A stretch of 64,000 nt of DNA from Macrothele yani. Lineage: Eukaryota; Arthropoda; Arachnida; Araneae; Macrothelidae. Positions 31,894 through 43,455 of this stretch are shown piece after piece (the stretch's first letter is position 1; each line of letters begins with the position of its first letter). The stretch is from the NCBI GenBank assembly GCA_039090855.1, contig CM076999.1:118791072-118855071 (forward strand). Reading direction: 5' to 3'. The notes beneath the pieces were generated by a model, which did no database searches, was not told where the DNA came from, and saw nothing but the letters and a program-made list of their open reading frames with translations. Position numbers and translations under genes: made by a program.

Positions 31894-33130
31894 TTGGGTT
31901 GTCGGAAAAGTCATAATGTATTTCAGCCATGTTTTGCAAATGTCATTTATTGATAGAAAGAACAAAGATCAATCAATGATATTATGCCCGTTTTGTTCGA
32001 TAACCTTTTGCCATCTTTCAGTGAGCTGCAGACCTGTCTTTTGTGGCGAAAAACTGTACAAGGTGCTGATTTACAGCCTCATCTGAATTGAACATTATAC
32101 CATGCAAGGACTGTTGAAGAGAGCGAAACAAGTGGAAGTCTGACGGCGCAAGGTCAGGCGAGTATGCTGGGTGTGGCAACACATCCCACCCAAGCTCCAA
32201 TAATTTTTGGCGGGTGATCAAACTTGTGTGTGGTCTTGTGTTGTCGTGATGGAACACAACACTTTTACGATGAACAAGCTCTGGGTGTTTCTGGATGATG
32301 GATTCGTTCAAACTGTCCAATTGCCAAGAGTACACATTCGAATTGATTGTTTGGTTTTGTGGTAGGAGCTCAAAAAACACGACACCTTTAAAATCCCACC
32401 ACACTGAGACCAGAACCTTCCGCTGATGAATGTCTGCTTTGGATGTCGTTTGAGGCGAAGCAGCACGTCGGGACCAAGACCGTTTGTGCAGCAAATTTTT
32501 GTACACAATGCACTTTTCGTCACCAGTTATGAGTCGCTTCAAAAAAGGATCGTTTTCCTCACGTTTAATGAGCATATCGCAGATGTTTATACGCACCGTC
32601 AATCGAACTTCTTTGAGTTCATGAGGAACCCACACATCGAGCTTGCTTACGTATCCCAGCTTCTTCAGGTGGCCGTGAATGCTTGAATGATGGATGTGCA
32701 ATGTGTCTGCTATCTCTCATGTCATGTAACGTGGGTTTGACTCGATCAGTGCCTCCCGGACCGAGGAGCATCGTTGAGATCAAAATCACCAGCACGGAAT
32801 TTTGCGAACCACCGCTGGCACTGACGTTCTTGTAGAGCATTATCACCATACACTTTACGCACTTTTTCACAAGCTTGGCGCGTGTTCTTCCCTTTACTGA
32901 AGTAAAACAGTAAAATATGGCGAAAATGCACAGTTTGGTCTTCCATCTTCAACTTGATGTCAATTCTCCGCAAATCAACCAAATCACTCACTATTCCTTT
33001 TAGACTGCAGTTAGAACTGGCACCTGTCAAATGCCATAGCGATAACAGAGCTGCGCATGCCTCTAGTACTTCCAAAACCGCCCAACCGCCATCGGTGCCA
33101 AAATACGTCATGGTTTTTCCGACAACCTAA
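31894..33130 (-). mobile_element. Mariner element, both ends present, 1237 bp
   Basis: Inverted ends TTGGGTTGTCGGAAAAGTCA and TTAGGTTGTCGGAAAAACCA lie directly inside TA dinucleotides (31892-31893, 33131-33132), the mariner target duplication. The size fits a full-length mariner. A truncated relative in opposite orientation lies at 53267-54075. Confidence 0.92.
31969..32946 (-). pseudogene. Mariner transposase, nearly full length, lightly broken
   Basis: The start MEDQTVHFRHILLFYF at 32946 is typical of mariner N-termini, followed by the helix-turn-helix region (RQCQRWFAKFRAGDFDLND). A break lies at about 32700-32750 (stop and small deletion). Then come LGYVSKLDVWVPHEL with the signature WVPHEL, ITGDEKC (first Asp), FHHDNTRPH (second Asp) and YSPDLAPSDFHLF (third Asp), so the DD34D triad is retained. 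A frameshift near 32035 displaces the C-terminus, which continues in another frame as LTERWQKVIEQNG to a stop at 31969. It lies antisense in WARS1 intron 3. Confidence 0.9.
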
Positions 33131-33139
33131 TAGATGTAC

Positions 33140-34490
33140 ACACGTATGGCGTACGCGGGTACATATGTACAATTATTAGCAGATTTTGGAGATAGTTTTT
33201 GCTTGTAGATTAAAAAAATAAAAAGGTTATTTACAGCAATTAAAACACTTACTCAAGGCTTTACTCCGATTAATATATTTATTTCTATCGTAACGTGAGA
33301 ATGTTCAACTATTTTTCACATCTTTCGATAGTGAGTTCTTTAGTTTTTACAGACGTTTCTGGCCTCTTGATTTTATCAAGGCCTGTTCTGAATATATAGG
33401 ATCTGTAACAAAAGTTTTGTTTACACAGAGAGACTAAATTTTATTGTCAGGTTCCTCTTGCAGTTGCCAGTTATGAAATTAAAATATTTTCCTTATGTAT
33501 TTTATGAGTCTACTATTTTTGAATTAAGTTGTTAAAAATGCTATTTATAATTTTTGCAGGTTCATTAACGGAACTGCTTTTCTAGATATAAAAACTTTCT
33601 TTAATATTAGTCTCTTGTTTTTATGAGGTTCATAGTCCAATATTTTAAAGTTTTGGCCTTAAGGTCCATTTTACACACATTTCTGAGCATTCAGTCATAA
33701 TGTACTTTTGTCCCCTCTGAAATCTGTAATGTTCTAATAATTATTTATTGTTATATTAATTTTTCTTTAAATTAGCTTATTCTATTGTTGTTGTGATTCG
33801 TGAGTTTGCAGCAAGTTTTCTGTTTCAATGGTTGTGTACGCAGATACATTTAATTTTTATGCAACTCTGGTGTAGGTACTCAAATACCGATTGCCGCTGT
33901 GGTCACAGTGTCAGAGGAAATTAAAGCCAACTAAATGGAAACAGAATTTAATTTGAATCTTCAGAAGCCATCTCACGCTTTCATCTTACAGCCTGGCATG
34001 TCAGTTTCAGCTGTAATTATTCAACATTCAACACATCCAGTGGCAGACGCACTTCCATGTCTTTCATTTTCCTCTCATTTCATTTGGTGATCTTCACCAT
34101 CTGATTATTTAACAAGTCAATCTTCATTTCGTGAGTTGAAACATTTGTCTTTGATCCAGGAGCAAAGTGCTAAACCTTCCAGTACAGGTCTGAACTCAGA
34201 ATTTTTCACCTAATTGATGAAAACATAACTCCTGACACTCTGGCTGAGTTGACTTTGGGCTTATGGGCTGGCCCAAGCCTGGGTAAACCTTTAACTTGGG
34301 TCATTCAAAAAGTTCATATTCTAACACATATAGGAATTATGATTCCTTTTTTGTTTTTAGATATAGTTTCATCACAGTCTGAAATATTGTTTTGTGAAGA
34401 TACCACCCAGCGGTATCAAATGTCGCCTGGATCTTCCCTTGGGTGTGTGTGTGTGTTCACCGAGATATTAAATCCAGTTCTTAAAATATT
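33140..34490. other. WARS1 intron 3 end, nothing recognised
   Basis: AT-rich. No ORF with family features and no repeat matched to others in the window. Confidence 0.45.
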
Positions 34491-34499
34491 TCTTTTTAG

Positions 34500-34658
34500 G
34501 ACTATTCTAGTGGTGAACTGTTAACTGGTCATTTGAAGAAAGAACTGATTGGAATTCTTCAGAAAATTGTGGCAGATCATCAAGCACGAAGAAAACTTGT
34601 TGACGATGAAATGGTGAAGAAGTTTATGACTCCACGAAAATTAAAATTTAGTGTATGA
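34500..34658 (+). CDS. WARS1: WARS1 last exon: C-terminus of TrpRS
   Basis: The exon has 52 codons plus [19 protein letters not shown] through [19 protein letters not shown]. The ending FMTPRKL is the conserved C-terminus of animal cytoplasmic TrpRS, and HQARRK lies in the helix before it. The acceptor is ttctttttAG at 34498-34499. With the three exons upstream it gives 228 codons without interruption, covering roughly the C-terminal half of the usual ~400-470-residue enzyme. The gene therefore spans more than 29 kb. Confidence 0.96.
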   Translation, partial: DYSSGELLTGHLKKELIGILQKIVADHQARRKLVDDEMVKKFMTPRKLKFSV

Positions 34659-34705
34659 TGTAGAGCTGATAATTAATGTACAGAAAAACTTGATTTAAAT
34701 TGTAA

Positions 34706-34913
34706 AATAAATAAGATCAACACATTTTTTTCTTGGGTTTTTTCTATTATGAAATGCTTTCCATTTTCATGTGCTAGTGCAGTGATTATGGACATGCTAT
34801 AAATAAACTGAGCACGTCTTGACTATGAACTTTCCCACTTTGCTGCAGCTACCAAACACTGAGCTTGTTTGTAGACATAACAAAGTACATTTTGAACTAA
34901 GAGCATGAATAAA
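34706..34913 (+). terminator. WARS1: Candidate poly(A) signals of WARS1
   Basis: AATAAA occurs at 34706-34711, 34802-34807 and 34908-34913. The first is about 50 bases after the stop codon and would give a short 3'UTR; the others could serve longer transcripts. Which is used cannot be told from sequence. Confidence 0.6.
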
Positions 34914-35439
34914 GAAACTATTTGTTTTGAAGGTAGGTGCTTGTTATTTAAAAGAAAAACTCATACACTGCAGGTTTTTGTTTTATCAGGGTAAGTGAAA
35001 TAATATCCCCATTCTGCATAGGAGTGCTGTGTCTTCCGGGCATTTGCTCTGCTTCTGAATAAGTAAGAAAATGTCATCACTTTGTTACTTTCCAAAGCAG
35101 CAGTTGGTGATCATAATACAGTTGTGCTAGAATGGAGGCATCCAAAAAAAAAAAAAGCAGCAGCATCTTTGAAATCTTGATTTGCTGCAATTTTCTTCTT
35201 TCCCATGAATGAAAAAAACTATAAAGAATTCCAGATATCACCCCTGCAATCTTCCAATCATCATTTAGCCTATCTGTCCATCTGCCAAAATGACATTTCC
35301 ATTTCTAATGGCTGAGTTTAAAAGCACTTTCTTTGACTGATAGAGATAGGCATGCACAAGGATATTTATGTCTGTTCATAATACTTCTGCTTCTCAAAGT
35401 GTCTGTGCATAAAAGTTGCTTCTTTTACCTATAGGAAAA

Positions 35440-36419
35440 CATACATACATACATACACACCACTGATCTGTTCTCTGATATTCAGAGGTTAGCACCTCAG
35501 AGAAAGAACTTACTGTTGCCGTATCAAATGTCTCCATTTACAGCGATCTCAGCACACAACTCCAGCTTCACTGATATCCATCACACGCTGCACACAAGAC
35601 CTTTTTTTTTTTTTTTTTTTTTTTTTTTTGTTTTGTACTTCATGCTCATAATCTTTCTCTCATAAAGACTCCTGAATTTAGTCCTCCCATGATCTCCTTG
35701 GCATTCCTCTCTTTCTATCCTGCCACTTGGTTTGAAAAAATTCTTTTGGTAAGCATCCCATCACTCATTCTTTTAACATGGCCAAACCACTTAAGAATAT
35801 TAGTCTCCACCTTACTAACAAAATTTTGCCTCACATTACGCATCTGCAACACATCTTCATTCCTCACATGATGAAAGAGTGCTTTGCCACTAACTCCCCG
35901 GAAGTAATTAATCTCTAGTATACATAAGACTCCTATATCTCTTCTGTAGTAACCAGGTTTCACTGCCATACATCAGAGTAGGAACAATTACGCTTTCATA
36001 TACAGCCATTATGGACTTTCTTAACCCATCATTCCTGTGAAATCCTCCTAAAGCAGCTGACTTTCAATGAAGAATTCACTTGTCTACTAATTTCACCATC
36101 TAATTTTGTTTTCTCTCTCGAACATGCTTCTCAAATTTACAAACTGATTCACCTGTCAATCCCTGTGCCGTTTAGACTTATCTTGCATTCAGTACTAACA
36201 GTTCCTCGCTCAAAAAAACATAATTTTGGTTTATCTCTTATTTATACTCTGTGTGAATTTCATACAAACTTCCTACATCTGGGACAACATACTCTGCAAA
36301 TTTGCTCTCTGAAATGGGACTGTGTCATCTCAGCATACAGCAATCTGCACACATGGATATTAACCAAGACACAAGCCAGTGTTGTCCAGTTTAGCATCAT
36401 GCATGCATGCATACATAAA
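35440..36419 (-). mobile_element. LINE-B 3' fragment
   Basis: The reversed 3' end (CTCTGATATTCAGAGGTTAGC) with a CATA-repeat tail at 35443 is followed by coding remnants of the LINE-B C-terminus. The frame 35715-35969 reads ..VETNILKWFGHVKRMSDGM..NQVAG, matching 24190-24290. A poly(T) run at 35604-35629 interrupts it. It stops where a transposon end begins at 36422. Confidence 0.88.
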
Positions 36420-36421
36420 TA

Positions 36422-37010
36422 CAGGGTGTTCCAAAATCATCCTTACAACCTCTACCCTGAACAAAACAGAAATGGAACAAAAAAACAAAAATTGGTTTAT
36501 TGCATAGTGAACAGCATTTTCCAAAGTTTGTTGTGATGCTAGTAGAGCTCCACATGTTCATCGTTGGTTGCACGAATAACGTCGAGACGGTATTCAACCT
36601 CCTGCCATGTTCTCCTGAGCATGTCCTCAGGAATTGTTGTGTTGCAGCTGTAATCCTGTGCTTCAGCTCATCCACACCTGGAACCTTTGTGCGGTACACA
36701 ATATCATTCACATAGCCCCACAGAAAGAAAAAAAGCCTAGGGGGTTAAAATCCAGTGAACATGGAGGCCAAGGAATTGGACCATCACGTCCAATCCATCA
36801 CTTCAGAAAGGTTTTGTCAAGAAACTCATGGACATAAAACGCCCAGTGTGGGGGTGCACTGTCCTGCTGGAAGATGATAGCCGGTTGCAGGCATGATATT
36901 TCAGATATTTGTCCATTAGTTTGTCTCTCAGCAGAAGTGATAATATCTCTTCTGTTATCAGAGTGATGAAATTCTGTGGCTGATAGAGACAGAAATGCAC
37001 AGTGCATCAA
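36422..37010 (-). pseudogene. Mariner-like DDE transposon, 3' half with one end
   Basis: CAGGGTGTTCC at 36422, preceded by TA, is a typical mariner-like terminus. Reading minus from 37010, IIFQQDSAPPHWA carries the second catalytic Asp, and WIGRDGPIPWPP..LDF..G is the third-motif region in degenerate form. The frame at 36397-36711 has the C-terminal DIVYRTKVPGVDELKHRI block seen in a mariner-like lineage common in ants and other insects. Frames shift several times and the 5' half is missing. Confidence 0.8.
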
Positions 37011-37019
37011 GGTTTGTCC

Positions 37020-38010
37020 TTCCTTTCATTCCTCTCCAAATTTGCAGAAACTGCATGTGGCTGGGTTTTTTTTAGCAAATGTACAGACAGACAAACTTGT
37101 AGGACAGATGGATAGACTTGAAAACTAATACTCATGTTTTCTCCTTTTGTGGCAGAGAAATAGATTTAGTAATATGACATTTTGAAGCAGAAATATAAAT
37201 TCTTTGGACAGATGGACATACAAATGGAAAGTGGTCTGAAATGTTCAGCTAATGCCCCCCTCCAGGGTAGGCCAAAGCGACTATAAGAGTAAGTGAGGGA
37301 ACTTAACATTAAAGACAAGAGCCTCAAGACCCAAGAATTCTCTGCTTGCAGTGCCAATTGAAGCAGCGGTCAGGGAGGAAAACAGAATGCGCACAGTGCA
37401 TTGTGGAAGCACATGACCGCCGAGCCAGAGCGAGGGTCGCTTGTGTATTACAATTATTATACTTTATTATTTTTTTTGATACTGAAAAAAAGAATGTTCC
37501 TCTTGCTGATAAAACTTCAACAGTGATCTTCGCTTCTTGAAGTACGCTCATAGGATTCAATTTGGATTCAATACTATCAGCTTCACACAAGCTCTACGTA
37601 AGTTTCTCAAAAATATCAAATAACTATTGCAAAAGAAATAAATACCAAAGAAACATTTGCCAATCTTTTCACTTTGGAAATCAAAAAAGGCTCAATTTCA
37701 CCTCATCTGTAATTGAACAATCCTTAAAATGACAACGTTTTTTCACCATACTGATACACTAATTCACCAGATCGCATGCAAAACGTGCACTTCTAACCAA
37801 AGATCTGTAATCTGTTCCTCCTAGTTTAGGACCATCATGTGACCATGTTGGTTTGCCCCCTCACCGCCAGATGGCACTAAGGTTTCGGGGATCCACTATT
37901 TCCATTGGAGTTCCTATGCTTACCATGTACTCGCTTTGGGTTAAGCAAAGAAGAAATATTTTCATTGGTTTGGTGCAGATTGAAATGTTCAAAATGAGAG
38001 TGACACCTGC
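37020..38010. other. Intergenic, nothing recognised
   Basis: Mixed AT-rich sequence. A small GC-richer patch at 37370-37440 has no identifiable content. Confidence 0.4.
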
Positions 38011-38019
38011 AAAACCTCC

Positions 38020-38590
38020 TCTGCATTAACACACTTCTGCCAATGGGTTATGAAGCTATGGATCCCATGGCAATGAAACTCCGAAGTTTGTGAGGCAAAG
38101 AGAGTAATGGCATGACACACCGCTTTGGTGTTTCGAGAGGTCTTTGCTATCAGGAAATGGTCCAGTGCTGGAAGAGGTGATAATCTGTGGGAGCAAGGTC
38201 AACGGGGCCATATGCACACGTAAGGTGTGGCAGAGTTTTGTAATCTTAACTGGTGGCTTTGTTGGACAGTCCTTCAAATGATACGAGTGAGTATTGTCAC
38301 ACAACAGAACTGCATGCATGTTAACCAAAACTGGCCTGTCAGTATGAAACTTTTGGTGCATATCAGTACAATCAATAGTGGTCCAAACTGATAGTCTTCT
38401 CCAGATGGAGAAGTAAATGATGGACCAAGCAAGCAGCAGGCCACCGTATGAGAACCAGCACATTCCACGAGTGTAGGGGTGACAGTGTTTAGGTGACACC
38501 ATGGTATCCAACTACTTTGCTGATCATTTACGATTGTTGTAGAGGACCCACTTTTCATCACAAGTTCAGAGATCGATCCAGGCATCATTT
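38020..38590 (-). pseudogene. Highly degenerate mariner transposase remnant
   Basis: Minus-strand frames contain KSGSSTTIVN.., then MHQKF..RPVLVNMHAVLLCDNTH, which resembles the segment before and at the second catalytic motif (LLxDNARPH) of cecropia/irritans-type mariners. A scrambled C-terminal half follows. The frame changes repeatedly and no ends are recognised. The assignment rests on the order of several weak matches. Confidence 0.55.
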
Positions 38591-38604
38591 GATACCGTTG
38601 GGCG

Positions 38605-38712
38605 ATATCTTCACAAAAAATATTTTTAACTTAAATGGTATCTTCACAAAAATATATTAAACTGTGATGGTATCTTCACAAAAATATATTAAACTGTGAA
38701 GGTATCTTCACT
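38605..38712. repeat. 33-bp minisatellite, about three units
   Basis: GGTATCTTCACAAAAATATA followed by TTAAACTGTGA is repeated, with a first degenerate unit at 38605 and a partial last unit. It lies next to the mariner remnant. Confidence 0.88.
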
Positions 38713-39129
38713 TTCAGTAAATTTTTATCTTAAGTTAATAGAATATTTTAGTGTAAGAGGCATCTTCAATATCGTTGTATTTAACTAATGTGCCTTTTTT
38801 TTTTTTTTTTTTTTGTATGTCATTATAAACATCTCTGGCGGATGCCTATCAATTACCGTGTCATCACTTCTGGCAACTGGGCAACACTCGCTGAAAGGAA
38901 CCCAAAGCATTATGGGAGCAGTTTTCCCCGTTGAGTCTCACTCTCCATTCATTTTCCAGAGCTAGCTTGTAAGTTGGGATGGGTCCATCGGTGAGAAACA
39001 TCCATGTTCCACATCAGTTGAGACTCATTCCCGAACCATCCATGCATCGGTAGTATTGGTGGAAATTTTCAGTGTATTGCCGAAAACTTCTATTTTTTGC
39101 CAAAACGCTGAGGAATTCGCATTTAACAC

Positions 39130-39874
39130 TGCAGCAGTAATGGGCACATTGATGGGTAAAATTACATGCATACATACATAAATATCATTAAGCTGTTCTC
39201 TGATATTCAGAGGTTAGCTCCTCAAAGAAAGACCATCTGACAAATAAACATTTAACTGATAATACATATCCCTAAGGTATTCTCTGAGATTAGCTCCACA
39301 AAGAAATACAGACCACCAGATAAATTTTTAACTGATTATTTACTTACTGTTGCCATATCAAACATATCCATTTACAGCAATCTTGACACACAACACAGGC
39401 TTCAGTGGCATCTATCACATGACATACACAAGACCTCCTATATTTCATACTCAGTCTTTTTCTCATTCAGACACTCTTGAATCTGATCCTCCCATGACTT
39501 CCTTGGCTTTTCTCTGCCTTTCTTTCCTGCCACTTTGGCCAAAAAAAGTTCTTATTAAGCATCTCGTCACTCATTCTTTCAACACAGCCAAACTACTTTG
39601 AAAAATTAGTCTCCACCTTGCTAACAACATTTTGTTCACATTACACAACTGCAACACATCTTCATTCCTCACATGATCAGAACATGTCTTCCCACAAACC
39701 CCCCATAAGTAATGCACTTCTCTGGCACACAAACAACTCCTATGTCTCTTCTGTAGTACCCAAGTTTCACTGCCATAGATCTGAGTAGAAAGAATTACAC
39801 TTTCATAACAGCCATTCGGGACACTTTTGAGAATCCATTATTCCTGTGAAAACCTCCTAAATTGCTGTTCAATA
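39130..39874 (-). mobile_element. LINE-B 3' fragment with duplicated tail
   Basis: Reversed LINE-B 3' end. The last ~95 bp (GTTCTCTGATATTCAGAGGT..AAAGAAA) occur twice in tandem (about 39192-39260 and 39277-39340). The body matches 35500-36050 and stops at the left end of the Tc1 element at 39877. Confidence 0.85.
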
Positions 39875-39876
39875 TA

Positions 39877-41099
39877 CACTATCTACCAACAAGTAATTGG
39901 ACACCTGTGATAGCAAAGGAAAACAAAGTTTATTCACCTTCAATAGTTGGTGGAGCCTCCACGAGCTGCGATTACAGCTGCGACCCTCCGGGGCATACTC
40001 TCAACCAGGCGTTGTGCGACGGCTAGCCGTATTTTCTTCCACTCGGCTTGGAGAAGACAGGTCAGTTCCTTCACCGATTTCGGACGGTGGGGGCACCCCT
40101 TAAGTCGACGCTCCAACTCGTCCCAGAGTTGCTCGATAGGGTTGAGTTCCGGGCTCTGCACAGGCCAGTCCATTCGATTAACCCCATTGTCACCATACCA
40201 AGCCATGGTGGACCTCGCAACATGACAGATGGCATTTTCATCCTGAAAGTAACATGGATCCACCCCGTAAAACTGCCACAACGTAGGAAGCGCATGGTCA
40301 TCCAAAATGATGCAGTAGGTGTCGGCGTTGAGTCTACCAGGAATTGCGACCAAGGGTCCAGTGCCATACCAGGAGAAACACCCCCATAGCATAATTCCAC
40401 CGCCGCCAAACTTCACAGTTGGCACAATACATTCCGGCAGGAGGCGTTCTCCAGGCAGACGCCAAACCCAGATCCTGCCATCCGAACGGTAGAGGGTGAA
40501 CCTTGATTCGTCGCTCCAGAGAACCAGTTTCCACTGTTCAATGGTCCAATGTCGACGTTCTTTGCACCACATTAGCCGAGCAGCACTATTGGACTTGGTG
40601 ATCAAAGGCTTGTGGGCGGCAGCACGTCCATGATAACCGAGCAGATGGGCTTCCTTACGGATGGTATTCATCGAAAGAACACTCCCGGATGGATGCCTGT
40701 TGAAACTCCTCGCGGATGTGGCCCATCGAATTGGTGCGGTTCTTCCGAATTTCTCTGGCCAGCACCCATCGGTCTCTAACTCCCAGTTTTGTGGGTCTGC
40801 CGGGTCGGGGCACATTCCGACAGTCACCTCTCATCTTCCACATGCCAATCACGTAGGCCACTGTCGATTTTGGGTACTTCAACTCGCTGGATATGTCACG
40901 TAATAATCGGCCATTTCTGTGATACCCGACGATTACACCTTTCTCGAAATCGGAGAGCTCCGAACTGCGTGGCATGTTGCATGCGACTGGTTGCGTTTTT
41001 GTTTCCCACACGATATTTAACGGCTGCGGCCGTGACGTGTATCAGGACCGCAGATATCGTCGATTGCAGGGGTGTCCAATTACTTGTTGGTAGATAGTG
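39877..41099 (-). mobile_element. Tc1-type element 1, complete, 1223 bp
   Basis: Inverted ends CACTATCTACCAACAAGTAA are nearly identical, about 29 bp, and flanked by TA (39875-39876, 41100-41101). Length and structure fit a full Tc1 element. It sits at the edge of a LINE-B fragment. Confidence 0.95.
39940..40975 (-). pseudogene. Tc1 transposase, one frameshift from intact
   Basis: The start MPRSSELSDFEKGVIVGYHR at 40975 begins the paired-like helix-turn-helix (YPKSTVAYVIG), followed by [12 protein letters not shown] single frameshift near 40690 moves the rest into the frame 39940-40827. There lie [16 protein letters not shown] (first catalytic Asp), [12 protein letters not shown] (glycine-rich box), FQDENA (second Asp, usually QDNA) and [17 protein letters not shown] (catalytic Glu), ending [16 protein letters not shown]. 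This is the DD34E layout at about 340 residues. It is the best-preserved Tc1 transposase in the window. Confidence 0.92.
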
Positions 41100-41101
41100 T
41101 A

Positions 41102-41745
41102 TCTGTCATAACACCAATTCAACATCGAGTAATTGATGATATTTGTTGAAATGCTCGATGTATCGTCAGCTCCTGTAACATCGAGGATGAGAACTCGATT
41201 TTCGGGGATGAAACATCAAACAAAACAGTGAAAAAATTGCTAATTCGTGACATAGGAAGATTGTATTCCCTTCCTCAATAAAAGAATGCAACAAAGAGAA
41301 ATTATTTTACTTCACATAGGAAATTCTTTTGCTGTTTCAAACGTGAAGTATCACTTGTAAAACAATGATGTTTTTTTGCCCATCTGTACTTGGATTAATC
41401 TTTGCCATACCAGCCAGGATTTCAGGAAGCGTATTTACAATAAATGAGGAGGTGCTGACTGTTTGCTTTATGGAGGATGGGGTTGTGACATAGAAGCAAC
41501 TTATTAATTTTTATGTTATATTAGTTAGTGAGTTATTCCTTTTTGCCCAACAAGCACTTAAAACTTTTGACCTTTGATGACTTTCTTCGTTTGATACAAC
41601 CTGGAGTATTATCAACATTATTTTCCGAGATCTCATCTGGAGCATAGTCACAGTGTTGTACAAAAAAAAATATTGTGTCTGCGTACACAATCCTCAAAAC
41701 AAAATACTTGCTGCAAACCCGTAAGGCATGACTCATGATTAGCAA
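41102..41745. other. Intergenic, nothing recognised
   Basis: AT-rich with several ATCGA-containing words (41120-41210). No element could be defined. Confidence 0.4.
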
Positions 41746-41767
41746 TGGAATAAGAATAAATTAAAAT

Positions 41768-41992
41768 CGCCCCGGTGGCGCAGTGGTCTAAGCGATGGCC
41801 TCTGATCATTCGTCCGAAAGGGGTCCGGGTTCGAATCCCGGTGAGGCATGGATGTTGTGTTTGTCTTACGGCACTGGCTCTCTCCCTTCCCTGGAACCAG
41901 TGACCCTAAATTAGGGACGGGCGACTGCTTATAGCCCATTGAGTTGCTCACGGTGGTCGTTAAACCTCCAATCAAAAAAAAAAAAAAAAAAA
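41768..41992 (+). mobile_element. SINE, full length, poly(A) tail
   Basis: Starts CGCCCCGGTGGCGCAGTGG (A-box region), has the exact B box GGTTCGAATCC, a ~130-bp tRNA-unrelated body and a ~20-A tail. Imperfect flanking repeats AGAATAAATTAAAA and AGAATAAATAAAAA support retroposition. The tRNA part looks like a class II (Leu/Ser-type) tRNA; the source tRNA is an inference. Confidence 0.95.
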
Positions 41993-42278
41993 AGAATAAA
42001 TAAAAAATAGCTGTAAAAAATAAAACAATAATTACTGTCAGAAAATAATAGAGGATTAAAATTGCTGTAAACACAAAAATAGGCAAATTTCGCAAAAATA
42101 GGACAAATTTAACAAAAATACATATCTTTAAAAACCTGGATTATCCCCTAAAGTTGTGATCTAATGTGGAAATCCCTGCCATCTGTGCATGGCAAGGAGG
42201 GAAATCCACTCCTACATACATGTCTTAGTGCCTGCTGTCAAATAATGTGGCACTCAGACATCCAGCATTTTCACCTTT

Positions 42279-42590
42279 CTAAGAGGGTGCTTGGACAACT
42301 GTGAAATGATGCACATAGATCTTTGCTTCAATCTTGCAGACACTTCTCTGTAGACGGGTTTCTGTTATATTCTTCAGCTTCTCTTCTGTGAGAGCTGGTG
42401 ATGAATGACCACAAGGCACATTTGCAAGGGACATGTCTCCCGCTTGGAATTTTGCAAACCATTGGTGTATAGTGTGTGAAGTCCCAGTGTTCTGCCCAAA
42501 CAATGCAATAATGTTTTGAGACACCTCACCTTCAAAATGTCTGAGTTTGAACTCATACAGAAAAATAATGTTCAACTTGCCAAGCTTCAT
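42279..42590 (-). pseudogene. Mariner transposase N-terminal remnant
   Basis: From 42590 the frame reads MKLGKLNIIFLYEFKLRHFE, then HTIHQWFAKFQAGDMSLANV, then EEKLKNITE, and ends in a weak HFTVVQ. This is the start and DNA-binding helix-turn-helix block of cecropia-type mariners (IFLYEFK, WFxKFxxGD). Only about 100 codons remain; the catalytic domain is absent. Confidence 0.82.
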
Positions 42591-42599
42591 GGTCCACTT

Positions 42600-43450
42600 T
42601 AATTGAAGCCTGTGCGCTTGTGGTTGAACCTTATAATGAAATGAGGCACACAACACATACACCAGATGTATGCTGACCTTATGATGTATTCCATGTGTGT
42701 TGCTGGACAACACCACATTGCTGGAGGGATTGAATGTGTCCACCCACCGAAAGCAGATATTTTGAAGCAGACATTTCATTTCTGCAGACAGACAGACAGT
42801 TGGATGAATGGAAGATAGCAAAACATTGATGATAAAATATTTATTAGGATTAATAAATTATGCTCTTTTGCACTTCCCCCCCCTTCTAACCAGTTTTCCT
42901 TTCTTGCAGTATGGAGTGTAAAACATGGATTTTTTTCACCTTGCACAGTACAGTTGGTGATTTTTTTTTCACCTTCCACAACATGGAAAACCAAAAAATT
43001 GTACGCACTTCCAGTATTGCAGTTGAAAACCTCCTGACAGTTGGAATTACAGTGATGTCTTTGTCTTTCTAAAGACATAAATCAGTGTAGGTGTCAACCT
43101 ACATTCACTTCCCACTGCCAGGGGTTTGTAACAGATGTGCCACTGTGAAGCACTTGCAGCCTTTCACACCCTTTCCCTCTCTGGTAAAGATGATGTACAG
43201 ATCTTTTACCCATTAGAAGCAAGAGTTACACAAGTAAGGCAATGAAGCAATTGTGACGACTGCCATTTAGAGAATAACTTCCCACACATGTACAGCGCCT
43301 TCACCTCCACTTTTGTTAGATGCAAGTTGTGCAGGTGATTCAAAGTCGTACAGTAATTAATGTGAAAGAATGTGACACATATGCTTCCAGCTGTACAGAG
43401 CTGTTGAAAGATTAAGAACTTTCTTGATCAAGAGTAGAAGAAGAATAGTG
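42600..43450. other. Intergenic, nothing recognised
   Basis: AT-rich with a C-run near 42880. No coding or element signature was seen. Confidence 0.4.
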
Positions 43451-43455
43451 TTTAA

